In this document: positions 1-9,346 of the stretch, piece after piece | Numbering within the stretch: the first letter of the stretch is position 1 | Layout of the letters: every line of letters starts with the position of its first letter | NCBI GenBank assembly: GCA_958352885.1 | Contig: CATWQI010000009.1 | Coordinates: 86,412-150,411, forward strand | Origin: an uncultured Duncaniella sp. | GTDB taxonomy: Bacteria; Bacteroidota; Bacteroidia; Bacteroidales; Muribaculaceae | Length of the DNA stretch: 64,000 nucleotides | Reading direction: 5' to 3' | Translations under genes and position numbers: made by a program | Notes under the pieces: generated by a model | Database searches by the model: none | Seen by the model: the letters and a program-made list of their open reading frames with translations, nothing else | What the model was told of the DNA's origin: nothing

Positions 1-127
1 GGGCGCTTTTATCCTCACCCTTAATCTGGTCGGCTGTCGCCTGATTGGTAGGGGTAAATTCATCGAGACACCCCGTGAGACATAGTGCGGCAGCAATCGC
101 AGATGAATATATGATAGACTTTTTCAT
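1..127 (-). CDS. SusD/RagB-like outer-membrane lipoprotein, N-terminal fragment
   Basis: Only the first 42 codons lie in the window; the gene runs off the left edge. The protein begins MKKSIIYSSAIAAALCLTGC, a lipoprotein signal peptide with lipobox LTGC, followed by LDEFTPTNQATADQIK. A short Asp/Glu-rich start after the lipid cysteine is usual for SusD-family glycan-binding proteins. It starts 28 bp after the stop of a susC-like gene on the same strand, which is the standard susC-susD order. SusD proteins sit on the cell surface and cap the SusC pore. The SusD call rests mainly on this context because the conserved body is outside the window. Confidence 0.8.
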   Translation of the reverse strand, partial: MKKSIIYSSAIAAALCLTGCLDEFTPTNQATADQIKGEDKSA

Positions 128-155
128 TGTCAGTTAATTGAATTGGGTGGACTAA

Positions 156-3100
156 TTAGAACTCGACGGAAAGACCTCCGGAGATAGTTCGCATCGGGAA
201 ATAAGCTCCCGCATATACTCCGTAGAATGAATCGAAACGCGGGTCAAAGCCCTTGCGTTTTGTCCAGTAGGCTATATTTTCCGCTGCTGCGTAAACTCTG
301 AGCTTGGACATTTTGAGCACCGAACTGATCCGCTTCGGCAATGTGTAGCCGAGTGTGAGATTCTTGAATGTCAGATAGCTTGCATCCATGAGCCATCGGT
401 CAGAATATCCTCCGGTGTAAAGGTCGTTGTACTGCCAGCGGGGTATATCGCTGGTAGGATTCTCAGGCGACCATGAATTGAACACATCCTTGTGAATCTG
501 CGAGCCGACAATCGAATTGTAGGGAGGAGTCATCATGGACATATAAGCCCAGTCCCACTTCTTTCCGCCGATGGAGTAATTGAACTGTGCGTTCAGGTCA
601 AAACCGAATACACGCAATGAAGTGTTGAAGCCTCCGAACATTTTGGGTAGAGCCGATCCGCAAAGCGAATATGTTGCCTGGCTGAAATCGGTGGTGGTGG
701 TCACCTCGCCGGTATTCGGGTCTGTGACGTAGAAGAGCGACTGTCCGTCGTCCGACACGCCCGCATAACGCTTGAGGTACCATGTGCGCACCGGAAGTCC
801 CTCACCGAAGAACACGTCACCGCTTGAGTAACCGTCATAACCGTCCACGTTGTAGCGTTTGTTCTCCTCAGGAAGGGCTGTCACACGGTTGCGTTCCCAA
901 GTGAAATTCAACCCAAGGGTCCAGGTCACATCACGTGTAGCGATTATATCTCCCGACAAATCTATTTCCACACCGATGTTGCGCATGTCGCCAACATTGT
1001 CGTAGTAGCCGCTGTAACCGAGGCTGTAAGGAGCGGAGAAATACATCAGCATATCACGTGTATTGCGGACATAGAACTCAGCGTTGCCTCGCAGACGGCT
1101 GTTCAGTAATTCAAACTCGATTCCGGTGTTAAGGCTACCTACTGTTTCCCATGTGATATTCTCATTGCCCTTGTCGTTAAACACATAGGCGATGTTTCCG
1201 TCGGAATTCTTGATTGTATATGTGTCGACATACCGGAAATTACCGATACCGTCATTACCCTGTTCACCATACGATGCCTTAATTTTCAGCATATTGAGCC
1301 ACCATGTAGAAGGGAACCAGTTCTCCTTGGTCATAATCCAGGCAGCTCCGAGCGACCAGAAGCTACCCCAACGGTGGTCGGGGTGGAAACGTGAAGAACC
1401 GTCACGACGGTAAGATGCCGATGCGAACACACGGTTGTCATAGTCATACTGTGCCCTCAGGAAATAGCCTTCCACATTATAATTTGACTGGTAGCTCGCC
1501 ATATCACTGTCGACAACAGCTCCGTTTATTTCAGTATTCTTGTCAAACATCGCCACTTTTGTACGCGATGCCTCCACACGGGTGCCGTTGTTACGGCTAT
1601 ACTCATGTCCGAGGAGCACATCCACGTTATTTTTGCCGAATGAATTATTATAGCTGAGGAGCTGCTGGTAGTTGTAATCCACTGTGCGGTAGTGTCCCAC
1701 AAACACAGCACCCAGCGATGACTCATTGGACGCATAGCCATAGTAAGGATTTGTACCTGAGTTGATACGGTTCTCAGTCACATATACGCTACCGTTGACG
1801 GTAAGGCGGAAATGGCTGAGGAAGTCCACATTGGCAAATCCCTGTATACTGAAAGCATTGCTTACATTCTCGTTGACATTAAGTCTGTCCTCCTGGACAT
1901 AGTTGCCGTTGGTGTCGGACGGACGGTAAAGACCGGCATTGTTTCCGGAACCGTAGTCAAACACCTTGCCGTGTGAGTCACGAAGGATATTGCCCTCGCC
2001 GTCGCGTACATACAGGGGATATATGGGAGCCATGTCATTGAGGCAGTTGAACACTCCTGACTGCGCGTTGGTCTCAGTATGATTATAGCTTGCGCTCGCT
2101 CCGACACGCAGGAAGGAGAACGCCTGGTACTCTGTCTTCAGTCGTGCGCTGTAACGTTCTATATCGGTACCGTATGCTATACCCTTGTCATCAAGATAAC
2201 CGAGGCTGCCGTAAAAATTATATTTATCGTTACCGCCTGTCATGTTCAGATTATATTCCTGACGGAAACCGGTACGGGTACCCTCCTCCATCCAGTCGTC
2301 GGGATAGAGAGTATAAATCTGACCGTCGTAAGCCACACGGTTGCCAAGGGACGCATTTGGATTGAGACGACCGTTGGTACCTATGAGCATCTGCCCTTCC
2401 GGAACACTGTAAACCATATATCCGAGACCGCCTGAGTTATGAGTGGCACCAAGGATATTGTTGGCGTTGATATGCGCCTGGGCGAATGTCTGTCCGAGAC
2501 CGTTCATGTAATAGTTGCGCATCGCCAGATAGTGGGCCTCATAGTACTGCCCTGGAGTGTCAATGTAATCGTATGTCACACGGGCATCGGTATTGGCACC
2601 CCACTTTGCGCCAAAAGTCACCTTCGTGTCACTGCGTCCGGCACTCTTGGTGGTGATGAGAATAACACCGTTGGCACCGCGGGCTCCGTAAAGCGCATTG
2701 GAAGCAGCATCCTTGAGCACTGTCATGCTGGCGATGTCGGCAGGGTTAATATCGTTCAGATAACCGTTGTAAGGCAGACCGTCAAGCACAATGAGCGGTG
2801 ACGTGCTGGCATTGATTGAGCTAACACCGCGGATAAGAATGGTAGGGTCAGAGGTGAAGTCGTTGGACGACAGCATCTGCAGTCCGGTCACATTGCCGCT
2901 GAGTGCTTCGATAGGATTGGTCACTTGCTGGCGTTCGATATCGGCGGCGCTGACCACGCTTGCCGATCCTGTAAACGATTCTCGTTTCTGCTTACCGAAA
3001 GCCACCACCATAACCTCGTCCATCAGTTCGGAGTGGAGGTCCAGATAGATTTTCAAGTCGGGTTTTATGTCCACCAGCTTTGTATCGTAGCCGATATATG

Positions 3101-3323
3101 ACACTTCAAGCTGCTTGTCAGACGGACGTATACCCGTAAGGGTAAACTTACCATCCGCATCGGTAGCACACGCAATAGCCGTGCCGGGCACCTTGACGGT
3201 GGCTCCGATTAGAGGCAAATCGTCCTCAGATGACAGCACTTGCCCTGACACACGCATTCCTTGCGCGACGGCATTCCCCACCACTAACAGAAGGAATGCC
3301 CAAAATAGCATTATTTTTCTCAT
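156..3323 (-). CDS. SusC/RagA-family TonB-linked outer-membrane transporter
   Basis: A 1055-residue TonB-dependent transporter that would import oligosaccharides or other nutrients with its SusD partner. Visible in order: signal peptide (about 1-20, ending NAVAQG), carboxypeptidase-D regulatory-like beta-sandwich (about 25-107), plug domain (about 115-230) with the family motifs LIVLDGLPY and LKDAASNALYGARGANGVI, and a long C-terminal barrel ending in an aromatic-rich strand with terminal Phe (GGLSVEF). The length is normal for SusC. No ECF sigma, anti-sigma or hybrid two-component regulator is adjacent, so its control is not apparent. Substrate cannot be read from the sequence. Confidence 0.96.
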   Translation of the reverse strand: MRKIMLFWAFLLLVVGNAVAQGMRVSGQVLSSEDDLPLIGATVKVPGTAIACATDADGKFTLTGIRPSDKQLEVSYIGYDTKLVDIKPDLKIYLDLHSELMDEVMVVAFGKQKRESFTGSASVVSAADIERQQVTNPIEALSGNVTGLQMLSSNDFTSDPTILIRGVSSINASTSPLIVLDGLPYNGYLNDINPADIASMTVLKDAASNALYGARGANGVILITTKSAGRSDTKVTFGAKWGANTDARVTYDYIDTPGQYYEAHYLAMRNYYMNGLGQTFAQAHINANNILGATHNSGGLGYMVYSVPEGQMLIGTNGRLNPNASLGNRVAYDGQIYTLYPDDWMEEGTRTGFRQEYNLNMTGGNDKYNFYGSLGYLDDKGIAYGTDIERYSARLKTEYQAFSFLRVGASASYNHTETNAQSGVFNCLNDMAPIYPLYVRDGEGNILRDSHGKVFDYGSGNNAGLYRPSDTNGNYVQEDRLNVNENVSNAFSIQGFANVDFLSHFRLTVNGSVYVTENRINSGTNPYYGYASNESSLGAVFVGHYRTVDYNYQQLLSYNNSFGKNNVDVLLGHEYSRNNGTRVEASRTKVAMFDKNTEINGAVVDSDMASYQSNYNVEGYFLRAQYDYDNRVFASASYRRDGSSRFHPDHRWGSFWSLGAAWIMTKENWFPSTWWLNMLKIKASYGEQGNDGIGNFRYVDTYTIKNSDGNIAYVFNDKGNENITWETVGSLNTGIEFELLNSRLRGNAEFYVRNTRDMLMYFSAPYSLGYSGYYDNVGDMRNIGVEIDLSGDIIATRDVTWTLGLNFTWERNRVTALPEENKRYNVDGYDGYSSGDVFFGEGLPVRTWYLKRYAGVSDDGQSLFYVTDPNTGEVTTTTDFSQATYSLCGSALPKMFGGFNTSLRVFGFDLNAQFNYSIGGKKWDWAYMSMMTPPYNSIVGSQIHKDVFNSWSPENPTSDIPRWQYNDLYTGGYSDRWLMDASYLTFKNLTLGYTLPKRISSVLKMSKLRVYAAAENIAYWTKRKGFDPRFDSFYGVYAGAYFPMRTISGGLSVEF

Positions 3324-3627
3324 AGGAACAAGAGATGATTGGAATATTAAGTTCTTTTATTTCTCACCATGCTTATATGCACCTTTCCGAATGCTTACGG
3401 AAAGAAACATTTTCGACTCAAAGCACAAATTTAGTGAAATATTTTTTAATTTTTTGATTTTTTCACACAAATTTTTACCCGTTAAAAGTAGCATTTTACC
3501 ACAAAAACACCCCAAAAACCGACAAAATCCAAATTTCACCTGACAAAATACAACAATTTATCTACTATTTTTTCAAAAAACGTATCTACCCGACCGCACT
3601 CCCGCACCTCCCACATCATGCCTTTAA

Positions 3628-3669
3628 AGCCGGTTCGACAAAAACACCAATCATAGGGTCGAACCGGCT
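3628..3669. repeat. Perfect 12-bp inverted repeat
   Basis: The arms AGCCGGTTCGAC (3628-3639) and GTCGAACCGGCT (3658-3669) are exact inverse complements separated by 18 bp. There is no T-run directly beside either arm, so it does not look like a simple terminator. A related stretch containing the same 13-mer GGTTCGACAAAAA lies near 50527, upstream of a GH2 gene. It could be a regulator operator or a small dispersed repeat. Confidence 0.7.
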
Positions 3670-3681
3670 CTTGGGACAAAT

Positions 3682-3711
3682 AAAAAGCGCACTCCCGAAG
3701 GAATGCGCCTT
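3682..3711 (-). terminator. Rho-independent terminator of tpx
   Basis: On the minus strand, GCGCATTCC and GGAGTGCGC form a 9-bp stem (one G-U pair) closed by a TTCG tetraloop and followed by CTTTTTATTT. It lies about 65 bp beyond the tpx stop codon. Confidence 0.88.
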
Positions 3712-3776
3712 ATATACATTATATTCTTATCTGATTAAAAAGACACGCTCTGCCGCCAATCATATCGGCAAGCTTA

Positions 3777-4286
3777 TCAAATCTCGTCACGGAGAACCTT
3801 GAGCGCAGCCTCATAGTCAGGTTCATTGGTGATTTCCTCCACGAGGTCACGGAAAAGAACCCTCCGGTTCTCATCAAGGATGACGACAGCACGGGTCAAT
3901 AGCCCGGCGAGCGGACCGTCAACCAGCTGAACACCATATTTCTGACCGAATAGCGGAGAACGGAATGCAGAACCGAAAATCACATTCTTAATCCCTTCAA
4001 GAGTGCAGAACCGACCCATGGCAAAAGGCAAATCCATGGAGACACAAATCACCACGACATCCTTCAGCTTGGCAGCCTCCTCGTTAAATTTGCGCACACT
4101 CCGGGCGCATACTTCAGTGTCAAGACTCGGGAAGATATTAAGAACTACACGCTTGCCGGTGAAATCACTGCAAAGAACCGGTGAAAGGTCCGGACCCGCA
4201 AGATGAAAACAGGGTGCGGTCTCGCCGATGGTAGGGAGCGTTCCGCTGGTATGACAGGCTTGTCCTTTAAAAAATACAGTTTCCAT
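3777..4286 (-). CDS. tpx: Thiol peroxidase (Tpx, atypical 2-Cys peroxiredoxin)
   Basis: A 169-residue cytoplasmic (or periplasmic-type) peroxidase that reduces hydrogen peroxide and alkyl peroxides using thioredoxin. The peroxidatic Cys60 lies in FPSLDTEVCARSVRKFN and the resolving Cys94 in MDLPFAMGRFC, the two Tpx signatures at the usual spacing. Length matches the family. The start METVFFKG aligns with the usual Tpx N-terminus and no signal peptide is visible. It appears to be a single-gene unit: it has its own terminator downstream, and a 60-bp gap separates it from the gene upstream. Confidence 0.96.
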   Translation of the reverse strand: METVFFKGQACHTSGTLPTIGETAPCFHLAGPDLSPVLCSDFTGKRVVLNIFPSLDTEVCARSVRKFNEEAAKLKDVVVICVSMDLPFAMGRFCTLEGIKNVIFGSAFRSPLFGQKYGVQLVDGPLAGLLTRAVVILDENRRVLFRDLVEEITNEPDYEAALKVLRDEI

Positions 4287-4346
4287 ATATTATTTCAGGG
4301 AAGTATTAAGTATTATCGTAATAAATTATTAATAAGGTTGGCTCTG

Positions 4347-5531
4347 TCAATTAATAAGAGCCATTGTCTGTAGAACAATATTTTCCACCTCGTTGTTGAA
4401 TCCGAGATTAACTTTTTTCACTATTCCGTCCTTTGCCGCCATGATGATGACCGGAAGGGAAGACGCACCGCAGTCACGCACAAGCGCCTTTCCGTTCATA
4501 AGCAGATGCTCACCCTCTCTTATTTCCGGAACAATCGCCTCGATGGCATCCACATTGGTCGAATTGAACACCCAGATTACATCGGCATTATATGGCAGGG
4601 AATCCACAGCCCCACGTACCGCCTTCACAAGCTCACCGTTGAACGAAGTGGAAGGGTCAAGCAATGCTATCACAGTAGGAGCGGCAAAGCCATCCCCCTT
4701 ATGATAAGTGTAACGCTCTCCGGTAGTGGTCGGAAGAGAAAAAGTAGGAAGTGGAGTTGACGCAAGATTCTCTATACGGAAATTGCTCTCTCTGTATTTC
4801 TCGAACACGTCAGGATACATTGTCATAAGGCGTTGTTCGTCTATCGGCGCACAATCCTGTCCGTCGGTATACGTGTAATCCACCAGCACAGTCTGCTCGG
4901 TTATGGACCCGGGATTACTCTCTGTATCGATACGGATGGGACGCAAAGTGGCGGAGTCGAATATGAATTCCTTCTCCTGCACAGTGACATCATTGACGGT
5001 CATGACCGCCTTGACTGAAATCGCGCTGACACCGTTGTATTGGCGCGAAGGATTCACCGTAAGCTTATACCGTGGGTCGGCAGACATTTTTTCGAGCTCC
5101 AGCCCTATGTACTGTGGAAGCAAATCGGCAAATTGAGCGGCAGCCTGCACACCTACGCCCGTTGCTGTAGGGCGAAACGGTATCGAGTCCCAGGACACAT
5201 GATACTCCTGCAACCTGTTGTCACGATAGCGGTAATGATTGCCGTCATAATATGCGGAAAAGCCCTGCACCTGCCCGTTGGGGGTGTCAAGAGTCCAGGT
5301 TATCAGATAGTCGCACGGGGAATATGAATCTGACTTCGCCACTGATGACTCAAGCTCAAGTCCGTACACCACATCCATGTCGTTCTGAGGCAACGTGACA
5401 CTGAATTCCGCCTTGGACACAAAGCATTCCATCTCCTTAAGCCGTGATGCAATATCAGCAGTCCCCTGAGCCCACAGACCCAAGGGACATAACGCTGCTA
5501 ACACCATTAACAATTTTATAATCCCTTTCAT
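4347..5531 (-). CDS. Secreted protein with C-terminal thioredoxin-like fold, function unknown
   Basis: The start MKGIIKLLMVL at 5531 gives 394 residues with a clean signal peptide (ALCPLGLWAQG); a longer start at 5564 adds 11 non-signal-like residues. The middle (about 30-240) resembles beta-rich periplasmic or lipoprotein-carrier-like domains. From about residue 265 the pattern LPTFSLPTTTGERYTYHKG resembles the entry to an AhpC/TlpA thioredoxin fold, and SLPVIIMAAKDG near the end fits the cis-Pro loop. The CXXC redox pair is not visible where expected (LLDPSTSFNGELVKAV), so it is probably not a disulfide reductase. It is the last gene of a minus-strand run starting at the lipoprotein near 9291. 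Function not recognised. Confidence 0.75.
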   Translation of the reverse strand: MKGIIKLLMVLAALCPLGLWAQGTADIASRLKEMECFVSKAEFSVTLPQNDMDVVYGLELESSVAKSDSYSPCDYLITWTLDTPNGQVQGFSAYYDGNHYRYRDNRLQEYHVSWDSIPFRPTATGVGVQAAAQFADLLPQYIGLELEKMSADPRYKLTVNPSRQYNGVSAISVKAVMTVNDVTVQEKEFIFDSATLRPIRIDTESNPGSITEQTVLVDYTYTDGQDCAPIDEQRLMTMYPDVFEKYRESNFRIENLASTPLPTFSLPTTTGERYTYHKGDGFAAPTVIALLDPSTSFNGELVKAVRGAVDSLPYNADVIWVFNSTNVDAIEAIVPEIREGEHLLMNGKALVRDCGASSLPVIIMAAKDGIVKKVNLGFNNEVENIVLQTMALIN

Positions 5532-5582
5532 AAAACAATAATTGACGTTCAGAATATACAACAACCTGACACCGCCAAGTGT

Positions 5583-6116
5583 TCAAGGCACAAACTCCAC
5601 TTCGAAGTCCTGACGGGGCAAATCCCGTCTGCTCACAGCAATCAATATATTCCCGTCCGTAAAGGTCATGCCGTAACGCATGCTGTCCGTCAGCTCCCGC
5701 TTCAGAGACCCGGCTCCACGGAGCACTATCACACCATCTCCGTCAAGCACATGACGCACCCTACGCCGGAACTCCTCTCCGCCGTCATCGCACATATCAT
5801 GGTAATACTGGAACTCCGTTGCATCGGCAACGATTTTAACCCTGCTGTCGGCAAGCCGCAAGGTCTCTGCCACTTCACCGGGCGTACCGGAAGGGAGGGT
5901 GATTTCAGCAGGCGAAAAATGGCACACTATACGGAACAGCAGCTTAAGTTCCCGTGACGGTATGCCGCTTCCGGAAGCAATCCGCTCTATATCCGGATAG
6001 GCGTAGTACGGCAACGGCTCCCGCAGCACACGGGTGACAAAGTAGAACGCAAAGGGCGAATGTATACCGAAACCCTTGCTGCGCCACCACCGCTTAATTC
6101 TCGACGGCAGACTCAT
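5583..6116 (-). CDS. Short SAM-methyltransferase-like protein, function unknown
   Basis: About 177 residues from MSLPSRIKRW (6116; a start three codons upstream is possible). The N-terminus RSKGFGIHSPFAFYFV is typical of a group of Bacteroidales proteins often labelled class I methyltransferase-like. The body has alternating beta/alpha pattern, for example EITLPSGTPGEVAETLRLAD followed by KIVADATEFQYYHDM, but the glycine-rich SAM loop is not evident. The start overlaps the end of the upstream YfhO gene by about 23 bp, implying translational coupling. The catalytic role is unproven and it may be a degenerate methyltransferase. Confidence 0.7.
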   Translation of the reverse strand: MSLPSRIKRWWRSKGFGIHSPFAFYFVTRVLREPLPYYAYPDIERIASGSGIPSRELKLLFRIVCHFSPAEITLPSGTPGEVAETLRLADSRVKIVADATEFQYYHDMCDDGGEEFRRRVRHVLDGDGVIVLRGAGSLKRELTDSMRYGMTFTDGNILIAVSRRDLPRQDFEVEFVP

Positions 6117-8688
6117 TTTCCACAATGTCGGGACGCTTCTTTCCGCCCCCGTTGGACCGCATCACGGCTGTCACCACTGCGGCGCACACCATTATATATA
6201 TAAGTATTATCGATATGGTTGCCACTGTATCGGTTGTGCCAAGCGACTTGGGATCAAACACCATCTCCACAGTATGGTCGCCCGCAGGGATATCGATAGC
6301 ACGCAACAGATAGTTGACACGACCTATACCTACCTCTTTGCCGTCAACCTTAGCTGTCCACCCCCATGGGAAAAACACTTCGGAGAACACAGCCACACCT
6401 CCGTTTGCGCTGTGCGCGCGGTAAGTGAGCCTGTTAGGCGCATATGTGGTCTCATATATGGTATCTCCGGGCGACACAGGCTTCGACATTCCGAGCACAT
6501 CACGGAACTTCACATCTGCCACAGCCACCGAGTCAGGCGATATGACATCAAGAGCCGCCATCTCCTCGTCAGGAGTGTCCACATACGACACCTCGCCGAC
6601 AAACCATGCGTTGCCCAGCGCCTCGGGATTGACAAGCGGTTGCCCGTCCATCCCCACTATATACTTGGCATTAAGCATATTCAGCACATTCCAGTCGGAA
6701 TTATCCTCCGTACCCTGGGTGAAATGGCTTAGATGACGGTCTATCATATCCTGGTAACGGGTAAGCTTAGCAGCATGGTAACCGCCAATCATCTTGTGGT
6801 AATACGATGGGTCCGCGCTGTAAAAGCGAGGTATGTCCATGACACGATAATTCATGGCAGTATCCTGAAGTATCGCCTCGTCCACAGGGGTCTTGGCAAT
6901 GGGAGCACCGACAGTCAGTCTCTTCGCCACGAAACTCTCATGGTTGATATAACGCTTGTTGACAGCATACAAATCGCCGAGCACAAGCACCCCGACAGCA
7001 GCGAGGGCAATCCCTGCCGACACCTTGCGGCGCATATAAAGCACGAGGAACACAAAACCGGCACCAAGTATAAGGAAACTGCGCAAGGCATCAGCCGACA
7101 CGAGCCCCTCGCGCAGAGACTCCACAGCCGAGTATATTCCGGGATTCTGAAGGCTGAACTGGCGGGCGGTTGCCGAGTCATAACCCTGCTGCATCAGCGA
7201 GGATGTGATGTACTGGTCTATCATCCTGTCATTATCGGTAATCACACCTCCGAACATTCCCGGAGCTATAAATCCGAGCGCACAGATGGCGAGACTTATG
7301 CCAAAGCACCAGAACACCGGACGCTTGAACCGTTCAAAAGAATCAGGCGTGGTGACAATCTTCTGGAGAGCCATGGCTGCAAGCAGCGGCATGGTAAACT
7401 CAGCTATGACAAGTATGCTTTCGACAGTACGGAACTTCGAGTACATCGGAACCACCGAAAGCATGATGTCGGTAAACACCATGGCGTGACGACCCCATGC
7501 CAGCACTACAGAAAATACAGTCAGCGCCACAAGAGCCCATTTCATCGGACCCTTGACTATCACACAGCCGAGCAGGAAGAGCGCAAAGACGAGAGCTCCC
7601 ACATAAACCGGACCGTTGGTCCCTTCCGGATCCCCGAAGTACTGGCTCATATAGCTGAGATACTGCGACTGCATCTGGTCAATCTTCCCCTCCTCTGCCA
7701 TCTTGGCAGCCCCGTCAAGGTCGCTGAGATTCATCATCACGAACCTCCCCTTCTCCGGCTTGACGGACGAACCACCTTTTATATTAGGAATAAGGAGCGA
7801 GAATGTCTCCGAGGGCTGATAGCTGTACTGGGTTATATAATCCTTGTCAAGACCGCCATGCGACGCTTCACCGCCCTGTGTCGCAATCTGTGTCAGCTCG
7901 CTGTGCTGTCCGCGCATGGTCTCTTTGGAGTACTCGTATGTGTTATACAGGCTTGGAAGGTTCGCTGCCACGGCAAGCACCGCAGCCACGGCAAGCGCTC
8001 CGGTAGCGATGCCCCACTCCTTGATTTTTTTATCCTTGACCGCCATTGTGAAGTAAGCAGCCACCACACCGATGATTACAAACAGGAAATAGTAAGTCAT
8101 CTGTACATGATTGGAGGCAATCTGCATCATGGCAAACACGGCAGCCAATGCGCCACCGGCAAGATAACGTCCCCGATAGCACAGAACTATGCCGGCGATT
8201 GTGGGGGGTATATAGGCAAGTGTCACGAACTTCCATATATGTCCCGCACCTATTATAATAATGAAATAAGACGAGAAACCGTAGGCAACAGCCCCTATCA
8301 GCGCTATGTACCACCTCATCTTCATGGCAAGCAGCAATATGAAGAACCCCGTCATCATCATGGCAAGCAGTGACGAAGGTGACGGCAGCCCGAGACTCAT
8401 CACAGAGTTAATCCATGTGTAGAGCGAACTGGACGGATAGGACGGGGATATCTGGAATGTGGGCATACCGGAAAAAAGAGAATTGGTCCAGCGTGACACT
8501 TCGCCGGTAGCCTCGGCATACGCTTTTGCCTCCTGCCCTATAGCCGCACCCTGCTGCATGTCATGCTGTCGCAGCTCATTGCCCTGCGAGGCATCGGGGT
8601 AGAAGAAAGCGAATGCTATGACTGCGATTATTATCAGCCCGCCTACAAACGTGAGGAGACCGCTATATTTTTTCAATGTTTCTGACAT
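6094..8688 (-). CDS. YfhO-family polytopic membrane protein
   Basis: An 864-residue inner-membrane protein. The N-terminus (LLTFVGGLIIIAVIAFAFFYPD) is a membrane segment followed by an outside loop with RWTNSLFSGMPTFQISP, a YfhO family hallmark. About a dozen hydrophobic segments follow to about residue 590, then a large non-membrane region, and a final helix near 835. YfhO proteins are GT-C-like and, in Gram-positives, act in glycosylation of wall or teichoic acid polymers; the role in Bacteroidetes is not established. It follows a lipoprotein gene by 45 bp and overlaps the next gene, so it is in a probable operon. Confidence 0.9.
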   Translation of the reverse strand: MSETLKKYSGLLTFVGGLIIIAVIAFAFFYPDASQGNELRQHDMQQGAAIGQEAKAYAEATGEVSRWTNSLFSGMPTFQISPSYPSSSLYTWINSVMSLGLPSPSSLLAMMMTGFFILLLAMKMRWYIALIGAVAYGFSSYFIIIIGAGHIWKFVTLAYIPPTIAGIVLCYRGRYLAGGALAAVFAMMQIASNHVQMTYYFLFVIIGVVAAYFTMAVKDKKIKEWGIATGALAVAAVLAVAANLPSLYNTYEYSKETMRGQHSELTQIATQGGEASHGGLDKDYITQYSYQPSETFSLLIPNIKGGSSVKPEKGRFVMMNLSDLDGAAKMAEEGKIDQMQSQYLSYMSQYFGDPEGTNGPVYVGALVFALFLLGCVIVKGPMKWALVALTVFSVVLAWGRHAMVFTDIMLSVVPMYSKFRTVESILVIAEFTMPLLAAMALQKIVTTPDSFERFKRPVFWCFGISLAICALGFIAPGMFGGVITDNDRMIDQYITSSLMQQGYDSATARQFSLQNPGIYSAVESLREGLVSADALRSFLILGAGFVFLVLYMRRKVSAGIALAAVGVLVLGDLYAVNKRYINHESFVAKRLTVGAPIAKTPVDEAILQDTAMNYRVMDIPRFYSADPSYYHKMIGGYHAAKLTRYQDMIDRHLSHFTQGTEDNSDWNVLNMLNAKYIVGMDGQPLVNPEALGNAWFVGEVSYVDTPDEEMAALDVISPDSVAVADVKFRDVLGMSKPVSPGDTIYETTYAPNRLTYRAHSANGGVAVFSEVFFPWGWTAKVDGKEVGIGRVNYLLRAIDIPAGDHTVEMVFDPKSLGTTDTVATISIILIYIMVCAAVVTAVMRSNGGGKKRPDIVENESAVEN

Positions 8689-8733
8689 TTCTGAATGATT
8701 TAATCGTAGATTATTGAGTATTCGACATGACGG

Positions 8734-9291
8734 TTACTCCGCCGGACGTAATTCAAGCGGCAGCTCGTCAGCTTTTTTTGCGGAATCGACCGCCACAGTG
8801 TCTGCACGGACCGGCTCCGGAGCCACAAGACTTCCATCCTGCACAGCATCGTACTGCGTCAGCTTCGAACGGAATGCCGTGGCAAGCGAATCGAAATTGA
8901 TTTCCGGATTAATCTTGCGTGCCTTATCAAACGCCCTTCTGGTATCTTTGGGGTTGGCGCTCAAAGCTATGTCATACACATCCACAAACTTGCGCAGAGT
9001 TTCAAGGTCGCGCCTGGTGTTCTTGCTGGCAACCGCGTCATTATGAACCGTCAGAAATGCCATGAGCACCTGCACGGTCTGCTCTGGTGTGAAATCATCC
9101 ACAAAGAGCGACATACTGTCAGCCATAGCCGATGCTTCCGCAATGTTACCAACCGACAGCGCCTCTGCAAGCTGCGTGTTCTGCTCCTCAGTAATCTCCG
9201 CCACCTCTGCCGGCGACTCTTTCTTACCTCCGCAAGCCACAAGGCATGTCAACGCCACGGTCACGGTTATCATTGATAATATATGTTTCAT
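8734..9291 (-). CDS. Predicted lipoprotein, function unknown
   Basis: 185 residues beginning MKHILSMITVTVALTCLVAC, a signal peptide with lipobox LVAC, then an acidic linker (KKESPAEVAEITEEQ) and a mainly helical domain. No known enzymatic motif is visible. It is the first gene of the minus-strand run lipoprotein, YfhO, methyltransferase-like, thioredoxin-fold protein, and has a well-formed promoter upstream (9314-9346). Confidence 0.85.
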   Translation of the reverse strand: MKHILSMITVTVALTCLVACGGKKESPAEVAEITEEQNTQLAEALSVGNIAEASAMADSMSLFVDDFTPEQTVQVLMAFLTVHNDAVASKNTRRDLETLRKFVDVYDIALSANPKDTRRAFDKARKINPEINFDSLATAFRSKLTQYDAVQDGSLVAPEPVRADTVAVDSAKKADELPLELRPAE

Positions 9292-9313
9292 AACTTTTAT
9301 GTATTTGCCTCTT

Positions 9314-9346
9314 GCAAAGTTACAGCATTATTTTCAGCTACACAAA
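9314..9346 (-). promoter_or_regulatory. Bacteroidetes-type promoter for the lipoprotein-yfhO run
   Basis: On the minus strand TTTG (9343-9346) is followed after 20 bp by TAACTTTGC (9314-9322), an exact match to the primary sigma consensus of Bacteroidetes, placed just upstream of the start codon at 9291. Confidence 0.85.

Larger units (their letters stand above)
3324..3776. other. Intergenic region between tpx and susC-like gene
   Basis: A 453-bp gap. It holds the tpx terminator (3682-3711), a perfect 12-bp inverted repeat (3628-3639 and 3658-3669) and a strongly A/T-rich stretch (about 3410-3570) upstream of the susC-like gene. On the minus strand TAAATTTG at 3426-3433 fits the Bacteroidetes -7 box, but I see no good -33 TTTG at the right distance, so the promoter is only tentative. 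No coding frame looks real. Confidence 0.6.

Noticed and set aside
2079..2801. Plus-strand frames inside the susC-like gene
   Set aside because: Overlapping short frames in several registers, all explained as shadows of the SusC protein.
6733..8373. A 546-codon open frame on the plus strand opposite yfhO
   Set aside because: Its composition is His/Arg-rich with no domain, and it lies fully inside the YfhO gene on the other strand.
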